A program made the translations under genes and the position numbers. Of a stretch of 28,024 bases of DNA, positions 1 through 8,533 are shown piece after piece. Numbering within the stretch: position 1 is the first letter of the stretch; every line of letters begins with the position of its first letter. The notes beneath the pieces were generated by a model, which was given only the letters and a program-made list of their open reading frames with translations, did no database searches and had not been told where the DNA came from. Source of the stretch: Proteobacteria bacterium UBA6156 (GTDB lineage: Bacteria; Pseudomonadota; Alphaproteobacteria; UBA2136; UBA6156); contig DIUO01000029.1 of the NCBI GenBank assembly GCA_002422365.1, positions 1 to 28,024 of the forward strand, read 5' to 3'.

Positions 1-422
1 GTGATGCCGAGCTCTTTCAGGGCGTTGGCGGTTTTGGAAACTTCGGCCAGCAATTGGCGGTAGGTGAGGGTGCGGGCGGCTTCGGTGGGGTCGTCGGGCT
101 CCCAGATAATGGCGGGTTTGTCGCCGCGTTCGGCGATGTGTCTGTCGAGGCAGTTGACGGAGACGTTGAGTTCTCCGCCTTCGAACCACGCAATATGGGG
201 CGTGTGGTAGTTGGTGTTTTGCACCGTATGCCAGGGTTTATGCCAGCTGAGCATGGTGGACGCCATGCGGGCCCAGAAATTGTCGGTGTCGGTGAGGGAT
301 TCGGTATAAAGCCGCTGGTACGTAGCGGCGTTGATGTGGGCCTGCGCGGCAAATGCGGCGGGAACCGGGTAAATGGGGCCTGCGGGAGCGTGGTTAGGCG
401 ACTGGGGCGTTGTTGGCGACAT
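1..422 (-). CDS. acsA: acetyl-CoA synthetase, N-terminal part (cut by window edge)
   Basis: AMP-forming acetyl-CoA synthetase converts acetate, ATP and CoA to acetyl-CoA in the cytoplasm. About 140 N-terminal residues are present and the gene continues beyond base 1. After a short Pro-rich lead comes the ACAS N-terminal domain: FWARMA, then SWHKPWHTV, then WFEGGELNVSVNCLDRH, then DKPAIIWEPDDP and LTYRQLL, all in the order expected of the family. The start at 422 has a GAGGA Shine-Dalgarno about 10 bases upstream. It is transcribed divergently from tamA across a 188-bp AT-rich spacer containing two dyads. The family assignment is firm. The adenylation core and catalytic lysine lie outside the window. 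Confidence 0.9.
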   Translation of the reverse strand, partial: MSPTTPQSPNHAPAGPIYPVPAAFAAQAHINAATYQRLYTESLTDTDNFWARMASTMLSWHKPWHTVQNTNYHTPHIAWFEGGELNVSVNCLDRHIAERGDKPAIIWEPDDPTEAARTLTYRQLLAEVSKTANALKELGI

Positions 423-439
423 GGTAGATAATCCTCACG

Positions 440-487
440 TTACCCTTATGCCTGAGGTAATGAATTTGCGACAGGTGTGTGCACCTG
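440..487. promoter_or_regulatory. two dyads between acsA and tamA, possible operators
   Basis: Two inverted repeats lie just upstream of the acsA start: TTACC/GGTAA arms at 440-461 with an 11-12 base centre, and CAGGTG-TGTG-CACCTG at 472-487. Their position between divergent genes suits regulator binding. No known binding site was recognised, so the role is inference. Confidence 0.3.
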
Positions 488-509
488 ACATATGCACCCT
501 TGCGTTGTG

Positions 510-537
510 TTTGGGTTGTAAACTTAATAAATATAAT
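510..537 (+). promoter_or_regulatory. candidate sigma-70-type promoter for tamA
   Basis: A perfect TATAAT hexamer lies at 532-537 in the most AT-rich stretch of the spacer. The best -35 is weak (TTTGGG at 510-515, 16-base spacing). It would drive tamA-tamB with a leader of roughly 70 bases or more. Confidence 0.35.
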
Positions 538-610
538 TACTTGTATAACTATTATTTTATGATGCAATGCAAAAGAATCGGGTTAAGCGAAGCCGTACGG
601 AGGGGCGGAA

Positions 611-2467
611 ATGTGGGTTTTCGGCCTAGCCGCAGAAGGGGAATTGTGGTGTTGTATGCCGATGAAATGTGCGCGGAGATACCTGTGCGGGCTTGTGCTG
701 GCCATAGCCTTGGGGAGCAGCCCCAGCTTGGCCCATGCGGCCTGGTGGTGGCCGTTTGGGCAGGATGGTATGGATTACCGCGTGGAAGTGAACGGTGTGG
801 ATGAGGCGACCTACGCCTGGCTGAAAGAACTGAAGCTGGATGAACCCCACAGCGATGTGGCGATTGAAACCCGCGAAGACCTGGAGCGCGAATTGGTGGT
901 GCGGGGCGGGCGCATGAGAAGGGCCCTGGAAGCGCGAGGGTATTATGATGCGCTGCTGCGGCAGGATATCCGCGAGGGTGAGGAGCCCGTGCTGCAATAT
1001 GACGTGAGGCCGGGCGTGCGCGCCAAAATTGCCGACGTGCGCGTGGATTGGATGGGGCGTGAGCCGTTGCGGCAGGTGGAACTGCAAAACCTGAGCCAGC
1101 AGCAGGATGAATTTGTGAATGCGGCAGAACTGGTGGCGGATGCAAAGGTTTTGCTGGACCAACTGACGGAGAAAGCCTGTGTGCTGCACCTGAATGTGAC
1201 GCCCCAAGTGAGGCTGCATGAAGGGCTGTATAAGGGAGGGCGCCGGGCGGAGGTGGTGTTTAAGATTGACCGGGGGGACAAGGCGGACTTTGGCCCCACC
1301 ACCGTGCAAGGCAATGAAGATGTGGACACTGAGGTGGTGCTGCGGCAGGTGAGCTGGCGTGAAGGGCGGTGTTTTCGGATAGCAAAAGTTAATGAGACGC
1401 GGGAGAATTTGCGGCAGACGCAGTTGTTCTCGGTTGTAAGCCTGACCTACCCGGAGGTGGCCGGGCCCGAGGGAGAGGTGCCGATGACGGTGGGGGTGAC
1501 GGAGCGGGCGTTTAGAACCATACGTGCCGGGGCGAGCTTTGGCAGCGATGTGGGCTTTGGGGTGCAGGGCGGGTGGCAGCACCGCAACCTATGGGGCGGG
1601 GCGGAGAAGCTGGATGTGGATGTGGCGTTTGGGCAGGAAGAACAGGAGCTGAACGGCACCTTGCGCTTGCCGGCCTTTGGGCATGACAAGCAAGACCTGG
1701 TGCTGGAAGGTGGGCTGAGCACTGAAACCCGCGACGCCTATGACGCCCGCACGGTGGAAGCTGTGGCACGGCTTGAGCGGAAGCTGGCGCGGCGCTGGAA
1801 AGGCAGCCTGGGCGTGGGCGCGCGCTACACCGAAACCCAGGACGCGCTGGGTGAAAACCAGTATGGGCTGGTGTTTGTGCCGGGCACGCTGGAATATGAT
1901 GGCCGCGACAGCGTGCTGGACCCGCGCAAGGGGATTTATGCCAGCGCGGGGGTGACGCCTTACACCGAAACATTCGGGGACGGGGGGCAATTTGTGAAAA
2001 GCCAACTTACGGTGCAGGGGTATTTGAGTGCTCCGGTTGCGCTGAGCCCCACGCTGGCGCTGAAGCTGAGCGGCGGGATGATTTATGGAGCCGAAGGTGT
2101 GGATGTGCCTGCGGACGTGCGGTTTTATGCCGGAGGTGGTGGCAGTGTGCGGGGTTATGGCTACCAGACGCTGGGGCCGCGGGTGAATAATACTCCGGTA
2201 GGGGGCAGCAGCTTTGTGGTGGGCAGTGCCGAAGTGCGCGCGCGTTGGAGCGAAACGGTGGGTGGCGTGGCGTTTGTGGATGCGGGAAATGTGTATGATG
2301 ATAGTTTTCCGGCACGTGTGGACAGCATGTATGTGGGGGCCGGGGTTGGCGCGCGGTATTATACGGCCATTGGCCCGATACGGCTGGATGTGGCAGTGCC
2401 GCTGAACGGCGAAGACATTGGGGCTGAGGGGTATGCGGTGTATGTGAGTATTGGGCAATCTTTTTAA
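611..2467 (+). CDS. tamA: TamA, outer-membrane Omp85-family protein of the translocation and assembly module
   Basis: TamA is an outer-membrane 16-strand barrel with periplasmic POTRA domains. With TamB it helps insert some outer-membrane proteins and is linked to lipid traffic. Seen here: a secretion signal ending at LAHA near residue 43, a POTRA-like region to about residue 290, then a barrel beginning GASFGSDVGFG. It holds the Omp85 hallmark GGSVRGYGYQ in the barrel and ends on Phe (IGQSF), as outer-membrane proteins usually do. The 618 aa length is normal. The start is uncertain. ATG 611 has a strong GGAGGGG Shine-Dalgarno but gives a 15-residue preamble; ATG 656 or 662 gives a tidier signal peptide with poorer spacing. 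The stop is immediately followed by tamB. Confidence 0.93.
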   Translation: MWVFGLAAEGELWCCMPMKCARRYLCGLVLAIALGSSPSLAHAAWWWPFGQDGMDYRVEVNGVDEATYAWLKELKLDEPHSDVAIETREDLERELVVRGGRMRRALEARGYYDALLRQDIREGEEPVLQYDVRPGVRAKIADVRVDWMGREPLRQVELQNLSQQQDEFVNAAELVADAKVLLDQLTEKACVLHLNVTPQVRLHEGLYKGGRRAEVVFKIDRGDKADFGPTTVQGNEDVDTEVVLRQVSWREGRCFRIAKVNETRENLRQTQLFSVVSLTYPEVAGPEGEVPMTVGVTERAFRTIRAGASFGSDVGFGVQGGWQHRNLWGGAEKLDVDVAFGQEEQELNGTLRLPAFGHDKQDLVLEGGLSTETRDAYDARTVEAVARLERKLARRWKGSLGVGARYTETQDALGENQYGLVFVPGTLEYDGRDSVLDPRKGIYASAGVTPYTETFGDGGQFVKSQLTVQGYLSAPVALSPTLALKLSGGMIYGAEGVDVPADVRFYAGGGGSVRGYGYQTLGPRVNNTPVGGSSFVVGSAEVRARWSETVGGVAFVDAGNVYDDSFPARVDSMYVGAGVGARYYTAIGPIRLDVAVPLNGEDIGAEGYAVYVSIGQSF

Positions 2468-5374
2468 ATGAAAACCATAATGCGCGTTGGGGGTTGGATA
2501 GCTGCGCTGCTGGGGGTGTTGGCCTTGCTGGTGGCGGCACTGTGGCTGAACGGCGGCGGCACCTGGCTGGTGAACCGCTGGGTGCCGGGTGTGCAGGTGC
2601 AGGGCTTAGGTGGCAACCTGTGGCACACGTTGCAGGCGGAACGGGTGGTGGTGCGCGATGACGAAGGTGTGTGGCTGCAGGCCGAGCAAGTGTGGCTGGA
2701 ATGGGCGCCCCTGAACCTGCTGCGTGGCGGGCAGGTGCTGGAGACCCTGCGCGTGGCCAAAGTGGTGGTGGAACGCCAGCCGGTGTATGCGGCGGGGGAG
2801 GGGGAAAGTGGCGATGGGAGAGGGAATGTTCTGGCATTTGTGCCGGACATGTTGGACGTGCGCGAGCTGGTGGTTGGCCCGCACCTGGCCGGGCGCGAGC
2901 AGCGGCTGCGGGTGCTGGCGGCGCGGGGAGTGGAGGATTATCGGTTTTGGGGTGTGACGCTGGATGGCCCGAAAACGCAGGTGGTGGGGCGGATTGACGG
3001 GCTGGATGGGCAGCAGGTGCGTGGGGCGGTGCGGATTGAGGAGGCGCCGCAAGGTGTGATTGCGCGCATGGTGGGGCTGCCGGGGGGCGGGATAAGTGCG
3101 ACCCTAGCGGGTGTGGTGGGGGCCGATGTATGGCAGGTGGAGCAGGGTGAGATTGTGCTGGGTGAGAGTGCGCTGCGGGTGAGCGGGCGGTATGTTCCGG
3201 CGACAGAGGCGGTCGTGACAGAGGTGGAATTCCGGCTGGCTCAGATGCAAGATTGGCCTGTTTTAGAGACCTATGGGGTGAAAGGCAGCGTGAGCGGCAC
3301 GGCCGCGGTGAGTGGCACCGTGGCGCAAGACGGCCAGCAAGGTGATGTGCAACTGGCGCTGGATGTGACGAGGGAGCGGTTGGATTTTGCCGGGCGCGGG
3401 CAAGTGGCGTGGACGCCTGAAATGGTGCGTGCGACGGGACTTGAGCTGCAAGGGCCCGGGGTGGAGGCGCAAGGGCAGGTAAGCTATGCGCGGGCCAGCG
3501 GGTTGCTGGCCGGAGCGTTGGATGTGGAGGCGGCGGATGTGCGCCCCTTGGGGCAACTGGTGGGGTTAGAGGCGCAGGGAGCGGTGCGCGCGGAAGTGGT
3601 GCTGGCGGCGGAAGAGGGAATTCAGACCGGCCAGGCGTTGTTGCAGCAGGTGGATGTGCGTGTGAACGGCCAGCGCTTAAGGCTGCGGGAGCCGGGGCGA
3701 GTGGCTTGGGATGGGGCGCGGGGAGTGGTTTCGCCGTTAGCGTGGGATGTGCTGGGCGGGGTGGTGAGAATTTCCGGCACCATGGACAGTGCGCGGATTG
3801 ATGGGGGATTTACGGCTGAAAATGTGGATGTGAGTGCATTCGCGGGCGATAAAATTGTGGGGAATGTGAGTGGCCAAGGCCGTGTGGTGGGGCCGGTGAC
3901 GGCGCCGGTGGTGACATGGGACGCGGTGGTGAAGGCCGAAATGCAAGGCTACCCGTTGCAGGCGAATGTGGCGGGGGATTGGCGGAACGAGCGTGTGCAG
4001 GCGGAAGGCCGGGTGGGGGGTGAGGTGGCGGGGGTTCCTCAGAGCCTGCAAGGGCGCCTAAGCGTGCAGGGGGGGCTGAGTGTGTGGCCCTGGCGCGTGG
4101 GCATTGACGGGCAAAGCGAGCTTGCGGGGCAGGTGAGCGGGGATGTGCCGTTGAGTATCTTTAACCCCCTGCTGTGGCCGCGCGGCATGCAGGTGGGCGG
4201 GCAGGTGAGTGGCACGCTGAATGTGGCAGGAACCTTGGGCGAGCCCGCGCTGGGTGGGCGGGTGCGCCTGCTGGACGGAAATGTAAGCCATGCCGCCAGC
4301 GGCATGTGCCTGGATAATGTGGAAGCCGAGATTGCCGGAGACGACACAGGGCTGAGGTTGGTGAGCCTGACCGCGCGGGACGACCGGGGTGGTGTGCTGA
4401 AAGGCAACGGCACGCTAAGCTTGCGCGGCGAGCGGGCGGTGAATGTGGCGGTGGGGCTGGAGGATTATCGGGTGTTCTGTGGAGGGTTGGCGAGCGGGCA
4501 GGTGCAAGGGAATTTGGCGCTGCGGGGGGATTTAAGCCGGAGTGTTCTGAGCGGAAACCTGACCGTGGGGCCGCTGCAAGTGCATGTGCCGGGGCGCAGC
4601 GGGGAGGATATACCCAGCGTGGACGTGGTGCGGGTGGGCGCCGACGAGACCGGCGGCCTGGGCATGGTGATGGAGCTGGATGTGACCGTGGAGGCGCCGC
4701 AGCAGATATTTGTGCGCGGGCGAGGGCTGGATGCGGAATTTGGTGGCACGATTAGGGCGGCCGGGACGGCGGATGACCCGCACTTGTTTGGGCAGTTGAC
4801 GGCGCTGCATGGGACTTTCCGGCTGTTGGACAGGGAGTTGGCACTGGCGGACTCGGTTGTTCGGTTTGTGGGGCGGGTGCCACCTTCGCCGTATTTGGAT
4901 GTGAAAGCCAGCACCGAGGTGCAAGGCACCGATGTGACCGTGAACCTGACGGGGCCCGCGGCAGAACCGAAAGTGAGCCTGAGCAGCACCCCGGCCCTGC
5001 CGCAGGATGAAGCGCTGGCGCTGCTGCTTTTTGGGCGGGAATTGAGCCGGATTTCGGCCTTTGAAGCCCTGCGGTTGGCCCAGGCGGCGCGTGTGCTGGC
5101 TGGGCGCGATGGTGAAGGGCCCGGTGTGGTGGACAATCTGCGCGATACCTTTGGCCTGGACACGCTGGATATTGGCAGCGGTGAGGGCGGTGTGACGGTG
5201 ACGACCGGGAAATATGTGACGGACGATGTGTATGTGAGTGTGAGCCAGGGCGCTGAGCCCGAGGATAGGCAGATACGCACCGAGCTTGAGTTGACGCCGA
5301 GCATCAATGCCCACACCACGGTGGATGGCCTGGGCACGCAGCGCTTTGGGGTGGAATGGACGCGCGATTATTGA
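2468..5374 (+). CDS. tamB: TamB, inner-membrane-anchored periplasmic translocation/assembly protein
   Basis: TamB spans the periplasm as a long beta-taco groove and partners TamA; the family is implicated in outer-membrane protein assembly and phospholipid transfer. The sequence shows one N-terminal membrane anchor (about residues 10-27), a very long repetitive beta-rich region full of Gly, Val and Gln, and the conserved C-terminal DUF490 domain. In that domain are LDVKAST, then VTVNLTGPAAEPKVSLSS, then LPQDEALALLLFGR. At 968 aa it is shorter than the roughly 1260 aa of the E. coli protein. The start codon abuts the tamA stop with no gap, so translation is probably coupled. No terminator is obvious in the 95 bases after it. 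Confidence 0.93.
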   Translation: MKTIMRVGGWIAALLGVLALLVAALWLNGGGTWLVNRWVPGVQVQGLGGNLWHTLQAERVVVRDDEGVWLQAEQVWLEWAPLNLLRGGQVLETLRVAKVVVERQPVYAAGEGESGDGRGNVLAFVPDMLDVRELVVGPHLAGREQRLRVLAARGVEDYRFWGVTLDGPKTQVVGRIDGLDGQQVRGAVRIEEAPQGVIARMVGLPGGGISATLAGVVGADVWQVEQGEIVLGESALRVSGRYVPATEAVVTEVEFRLAQMQDWPVLETYGVKGSVSGTAAVSGTVAQDGQQGDVQLALDVTRERLDFAGRGQVAWTPEMVRATGLELQGPGVEAQGQVSYARASGLLAGALDVEAADVRPLGQLVGLEAQGAVRAEVVLAAEEGIQTGQALLQQVDVRVNGQRLRLREPGRVAWDGARGVVSPLAWDVLGGVVRISGTMDSARIDGGFTAENVDVSAFAGDKIVGNVSGQGRVVGPVTAPVVTWDAVVKAEMQGYPLQANVAGDWRNERVQAEGRVGGEVAGVPQSLQGRLSVQGGLSVWPWRVGIDGQSELAGQVSGDVPLSIFNPLLWPRGMQVGGQVSGTLNVAGTLGEPALGGRVRLLDGNVSHAASGMCLDNVEAEIAGDDTGLRLVSLTARDDRGGVLKGNGTLSLRGERAVNVAVGLEDYRVFCGGLASGQVQGNLALRGDLSRSVLSGNLTVGPLQVHVPGRSGEDIPSVDVVRVGADETGGLGMVMELDVTVEAPQQIFVRGRGLDAEFGGTIRAAGTADDPHLFGQLTALHGTFRLLDRELALADSVVRFVGRVPPSPYLDVKASTEVQGTDVTVNLTGPAAEPKVSLSSTPALPQDEALALLLFGRELSRISAFEALRLAQAARVLAGRDGEGPGVVDNLRDTFGLDTLDIGSGEGGVTVTTGKYVTDDVYVSVSQGAEPEDRQIRTELELTPSINAHTTVDGLGTQRFGVEWTRDY

Positions 5375-5469
5375 ACAGCTTAAAACTGATTCTTTTTGGT
5401 TATGGGTTTTTGGTGGTTTTGTACGCAGGGGGGCTCGCTCTGGCTAGGGGATTGGGGTAGGAAGAAGGT

Positions 5470-6156
5470 ATGAAACAGCCGAAAAACGTGACCCCCGCCC
5501 CGGATGCCGCCAGCGCCTTTATGCGCGAGGTGGATGAAGCCATGCACCAAGAGCGCCTGCTGGCGATTTGGCACCGCACCAAGTGGTTTATTGTGGGTGC
5601 GATTGTGCTGTTTGTGCTGGCCATTGCCGGGCGCGAAGCCTGGGACGCCTGGCGCGCCCACCAAGGCCGCACGTTGGCGGCAGAGTGGTATGCCTATACG
5701 CAATTAACCGACGATACGGCGCGTGCTCAAGCCCTGCCGGAGCTGCTGCGCGCCGGCAACAGCGGCACGCGCGCGCTGGCGGTGTTTGCCCATGCCGGGA
5801 TGCAGCATGAGCCGGTGGCGAAGGCGGAGGCGTATCTTACCCTGGCCGACGATAGCCGTGAGCCCCGCTGGCTGCGGGACATTGCCCGCCTGAATGCCGC
5901 CATTGCGCTGCTGGACGGCCCGGTGGACGAGGCCAAAGCCCAACTGGAGCTGCTGGTGCAACTGCAACGGGAAGGGGAAACCAGCCCGGCCTATGCCCCG
6001 GCGCTGGAGCTGCTGGCCCTGCTGGCGCAGCAAAATGGCGATATTGGTGCCGCCAAGGGCTATACGTTGAAGTTGCTGCAAGAGGTGAACCTGCCTGCTG
6101 ATATGCGTTTGCGCGGGTTGCAGCGCCTGGGGGCTTTGGGCGGAACGGCTGCCTAA
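5470..6156 (+). CDS. YfgM-like membrane-anchored TPR protein
   Basis: A 228-aa protein with a charged cytoplasmic N-terminus, one membrane segment (about residues 39-53) and an Ala/Leu-rich helical domain typical of tetratricopeptide repeats. The arrangement and the gene order yfgM-bamB-der match YfgM, a SecYEG-associated periplasmic-side chaperone-like protein of Proteobacteria. The N-terminal motif before the membrane segment (EVDEAMHQERLLAIWHR) also fits that family. The start at 5470 follows GGAAGAAGGT, a good Shine-Dalgarno. The function is inferred from fold and context, and alphaproteobacterial members are little studied. Confidence 0.8.
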   Translation: MKQPKNVTPAPDAASAFMREVDEAMHQERLLAIWHRTKWFIVGAIVLFVLAIAGREAWDAWRAHQGRTLAAEWYAYTQLTDDTARAQALPELLRAGNSGTRALAVFAHAGMQHEPVAKAEAYLTLADDSREPRWLRDIARLNAAIALLDGPVDEAKAQLELLVQLQREGETSPAYAPALELLALLAQQNGDIGAAKGYTLKLLQEVNLPADMRLRGLQRLGALGGTAA

Positions 6157-6189
6157 GGATTTTACCCCAGGGAACGATGCCCTGAACAC

Positions 6190-6217
6190 TTGCCTTGTGG
6201 GCGGGTTGGGTTACACT
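6190..6217 (+). promoter_or_regulatory. candidate promoter upstream of bamB
   Basis: TTGCCT (6190-6195) and TACACT (6212-6217) are separated by 16 bases. Only the first half of the -35 matches well. It lies just after a CAGGG/CCCTG dyad (6172-6188) that could end the preceding transcript. Tentative. Confidence 0.3.
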
Positions 6218-6218
6218 C

Positions 6219-6242
6219 AGGCCATTCAATAGGCCATTCAAT
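6219..6242 (+). repeat. 12-bp perfect tandem duplication in the bamB leader
   Basis: AGGCCATTCAAT occurs twice head to tail (6219-6230, 6231-6242), ending 22 bases before the bamB start. It would lie in the 5' leader if the upstream candidate promoter is used. Confidence 0.85.
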
Positions 6243-6264
6243 TTTTAAGAACAAGGGGTTTGAC

Positions 6265-7581
6265 ATGCGGTATGTAGGTTTGACGACAATGGCCCTGGCG
6301 GCCACCATGGTGCTGGCCGGGTGTGGTGTGTGGAAAGATGAAGCGGCGGCCCCCCTGCAAGGCGAGCGCATTGACGTGACCCTGCAACCCACCCTGCTGC
6401 AAGCCAGCCCGATGGCCGACCGCGAGCCCTTTGACATACCCGCGCCCGAAGTGATGGAAAACTGGGGCATGCGTGGCGGGAACGCCGCCCACCTGCCGGG
6501 GCACGTGGCGCTGCCCGCGCAAGTGAAGCGTGCCTGGACCTACAAGCTGGGCGGTAAAATGGGCCGTGGCGCCGCGCTGCTGAACCCACCGATTGTGCAC
6601 AGCGGCCGCTTGTTTGCGGTGAACACCGAAGGTGACATTACGGCGCTGGACGCCCGCACCGGTAAGCGTTTGTGGGAAGCCCGCCTGCCCTTTAAGGAAG
6701 GCGACAAGGCCCGCGTAACCGGCGGCCTGGCCGTGCTGGGGAACCTGCTGTTTGCTACCACCGGCGACGGCCAAGTGTTTGCCCTGACTGCCACCAGCGG
6801 CAAGCAAGCCTGGAAAACCGACCTTGCCGTGCCGCTGCGCGCGGCGCCGACGGTGGAGGGGGAGCGGGTGATTGTGACATCGCACGACAACCGCACCTTT
6901 ACGCTGAACGCGCTGGACGGCACGCTGGTGTGGACGCACAGCGGCATGGACGAACGCCTGAGCCTGCTGGCCAGCCCGGCGCCTGCGGTGGCCAATGGGG
7001 CTGTGGCGGTGCCGTATTCATCCGGCGAGATTTATGTGCTGCGGGCCAGCGATGGGCGCTATATATGGCACGACAGCCTGACCAGCAGCTTTAGCGGCCA
7101 AGACCCTGAAAGCACCGTGAGCGCCATTGCGGCGCCACCCGTTATTGCCGACGGGCTGGTGTATGTGGTGGGGCTGAATGGGGGACTTTCGGCCTACGGG
7201 TTGGCCAATGGGCAGCGGTTTTGGCGGATTGACGTGTTGACTTCGCAAATGCCGATTGTGGCGGGCATGCAGATGTTCGCGCTGACCGAAAAAGGCGAAA
7301 TGCTGGCGATTAACCGCCGTGACGGCAGCGTGCGCTGGGTGAGCGACCTGAGTGTGGGCCTGCCTGCCGCCGAAACTGCGCGGTATTGGAGCGGCCCCGT
7401 GCTGGCCGGAGGGCGCCTGATGGCCACCAGCAGCGACGGTTATGCGGTGAGCATTAAGCCCGAAAGCGGCGAAAAAATAGCCCAGACGAATTTGGATGAG
7501 CCGGTGACGTTGCCGCCGATTGTGGCGGATGGGGGGCTGTACTTCCTCACCGATTCTGGCCGTATCATAGCTTTCAGGTAA
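6265..7581 (+). CDS. bamB: BamB, outer-membrane assembly lipoprotein
   Basis: BamB is the beta-propeller lipoprotein of the BAM complex that helps BamA fold outer-membrane proteins. The start at 6265 was chosen because it gives a classic lipoprotein signal (about 19 residues ending LAG before Cys20) and has AGGGG 6 bases upstream; an in-frame ATG at 6190 would bury this signal. The mature 438-aa protein shows repeated PQQ-type propeller blades, for example TALDARTGKRLWEA, ALTATSGKQAWKT and TLNALDGTLVWTHSG, then AYGLANGQRFWRI and AINRRDGSVRWV. It follows a yfgM-like gene and precedes, after two extra genes, der. Mature lipoprotein should sit on the periplasmic face of the outer membrane. Confidence 0.9.
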   Translation: MRYVGLTTMALAATMVLAGCGVWKDEAAAPLQGERIDVTLQPTLLQASPMADREPFDIPAPEVMENWGMRGGNAAHLPGHVALPAQVKRAWTYKLGGKMGRGAALLNPPIVHSGRLFAVNTEGDITALDARTGKRLWEARLPFKEGDKARVTGGLAVLGNLLFATTGDGQVFALTATSGKQAWKTDLAVPLRAAPTVEGERVIVTSHDNRTFTLNALDGTLVWTHSGMDERLSLLASPAPAVANGAVAVPYSSGEIYVLRASDGRYIWHDSLTSSFSGQDPESTVSAIAAPPVIADGLVYVVGLNGGLSAYGLANGQRFWRIDVLTSQMPIVAGMQMFALTEKGEMLAINRRDGSVRWVSDLSVGLPAAETARYWSGPVLAGGRLMATSSDGYAVSIKPESGEKIAQTNLDEPVTLPPIVADGGLYFLTDSGRIIAFR

Positions 7582-7590
7582 GCGCGGGCA

Positions 7591-7980
7591 ATGCAGGAAA
7601 ATGTCCTTACTGTGCAGATTAAGACGTCTCTTGAAGAGCTGTTTAATTACACCACCCGCCCTTGGAACACCCATTTGTGGATTGATGAAGTGGTTGCTGA
7701 AGATTGTAGCCCATGGCCGCCGCAAGTGGGGGTTAGCCACTACCGTAACAAAGGCCATGATGGGGTGTGGACGGATTATAAACTTGTAGCATATGAGCCA
7801 AATGCACTGTTTGAACTTGCTAAAATCGATGGCAGCTTTGGGGTGCGTTATACTTATGCGGACCTGGGTGAGGGTAAAGTTGAGTTGACGTATCGGGAAT
7901 GGGTGAATGAGGGTGAGATTACATGCCCCTTCGGTCAGGACGCGCTGGATAAGTTGAAACGGATGATGGAGGCGGTTTAG
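7591..7980 (+). CDS. START-like/SRPBCC-type small protein
   Basis: A 129-aa cytoplasmic protein with no signal or membrane segment. The beta-rich sequence, with early Trp/Asp residues (TRPWNTHLWIDEV) and a terminal helix (ALDKLKRMMEAV), resembles the START-like SRPBCC (polyketide-cyclase/AHSA1-type) hydrophobic-pocket fold. The ligand is unknown. It starts 9 bases after the bamB stop with no convincing Shine-Dalgarno and ends 5 bases before the next gene, so the two form a pair. Its bases look less GC-rich than its neighbours. The fold call is by sequence pattern only, and the protein could be an unrelated small domain. Confidence 0.6.
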   Translation: MQENVLTVQIKTSLEELFNYTTRPWNTHLWIDEVVAEDCSPWPPQVGVSHYRNKGHDGVWTDYKLVAYEPNALFELAKIDGSFGVRYTYADLGEGKVELTYREWVNEGEITCPFGQDALDKLKRMMEAV

Positions 7981-7985
7981 GGCGA

Positions 7986-8462
7986 ATGCCGAAGCTGTAT
8001 TTAATTCATGGCTATATAGGCGCCGGAAAAACGACGTTTGCAAAGCAGCTTGAGGTGGAGAGTGGGGCTGTACGATTTAGTCTGGATGACTGGATGGAAG
8101 AGCTGTATGGGACTAATCCGCCGGTGGAGCTCTTCGGGGTGTATGAGGCGCGAGTGAAGGCATTGATTGTGAAGGTGACTGAGGGGGTTTTGCGACGGGG
8201 TGTGGGAGTGATTCTGGACTTCGGGTTTTGGAAACGAGTGGAACGGGATGCGTTGCGGGCTTGGGGGAGGTCTCTGGGGGCTGAAGTGGTGCTGTATGAC
8301 GTACAGGTGCCGGAAAAGGTGGCGTTGGCGCGGGTACGGGCACGGAATGAGGCGGGTGGGGCAGGGGTTTTACTGATTGATGATGCAGCATTTTTTGATT
8401 TGCGGAAACAGTTTGAGCCGCTGGGGATGGATGAGGCGCGTGTGGCCGTTGGGACAGAGTAG
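7986..8462 (+). CDS. P-loop kinase-like AAA-family ATPase (zeta-toxin/nucleotide-kinase type)
   Basis: A 158-aa protein with an N-terminal Walker A (GYIGAGKTT, residues 9-17), then an acidic pair after a beta-strand (RFSLDDWMEELYG). A second strand VILDFGF follows, and an Arg-rich lid (ARVRARNEAG) near residue 117. This is the layout of small P-loop kinases grouped with zeta toxins, chloramphenicol phosphotransferase and similar enzymes that phosphorylate small molecules. The substrate cannot be told. There is no visible antitoxin-like partner; the START-like gene 5 bases upstream is its only companion. Confidence 0.72.
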   Translation: MPKLYLIHGYIGAGKTTFAKQLEVESGAVRFSLDDWMEELYGTNPPVELFGVYEARVKALIVKVTEGVLRRGVGVILDFGFWKRVERDALRAWGRSLGAEVVLYDVQVPEKVALARVRARNEAGGAGVLLIDDAAFFDLRKQFEPLGMDEARVAVGTE

Positions 8463-8533
8463 GCGGCGGTGAGGGGGCTGCGGGTGCTTTTGCAGCCTCG
8501 CTATTTACGGAAAAAGCTGCTAAAGGCTTGAGC

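Noticed and set aside
7986..8462. Zeta-toxin half of a toxin-antitoxin pair
   Set aside because: No epsilon-like or other antitoxin gene is adjacent; the neighbour looks START-like. General kinase call kept.
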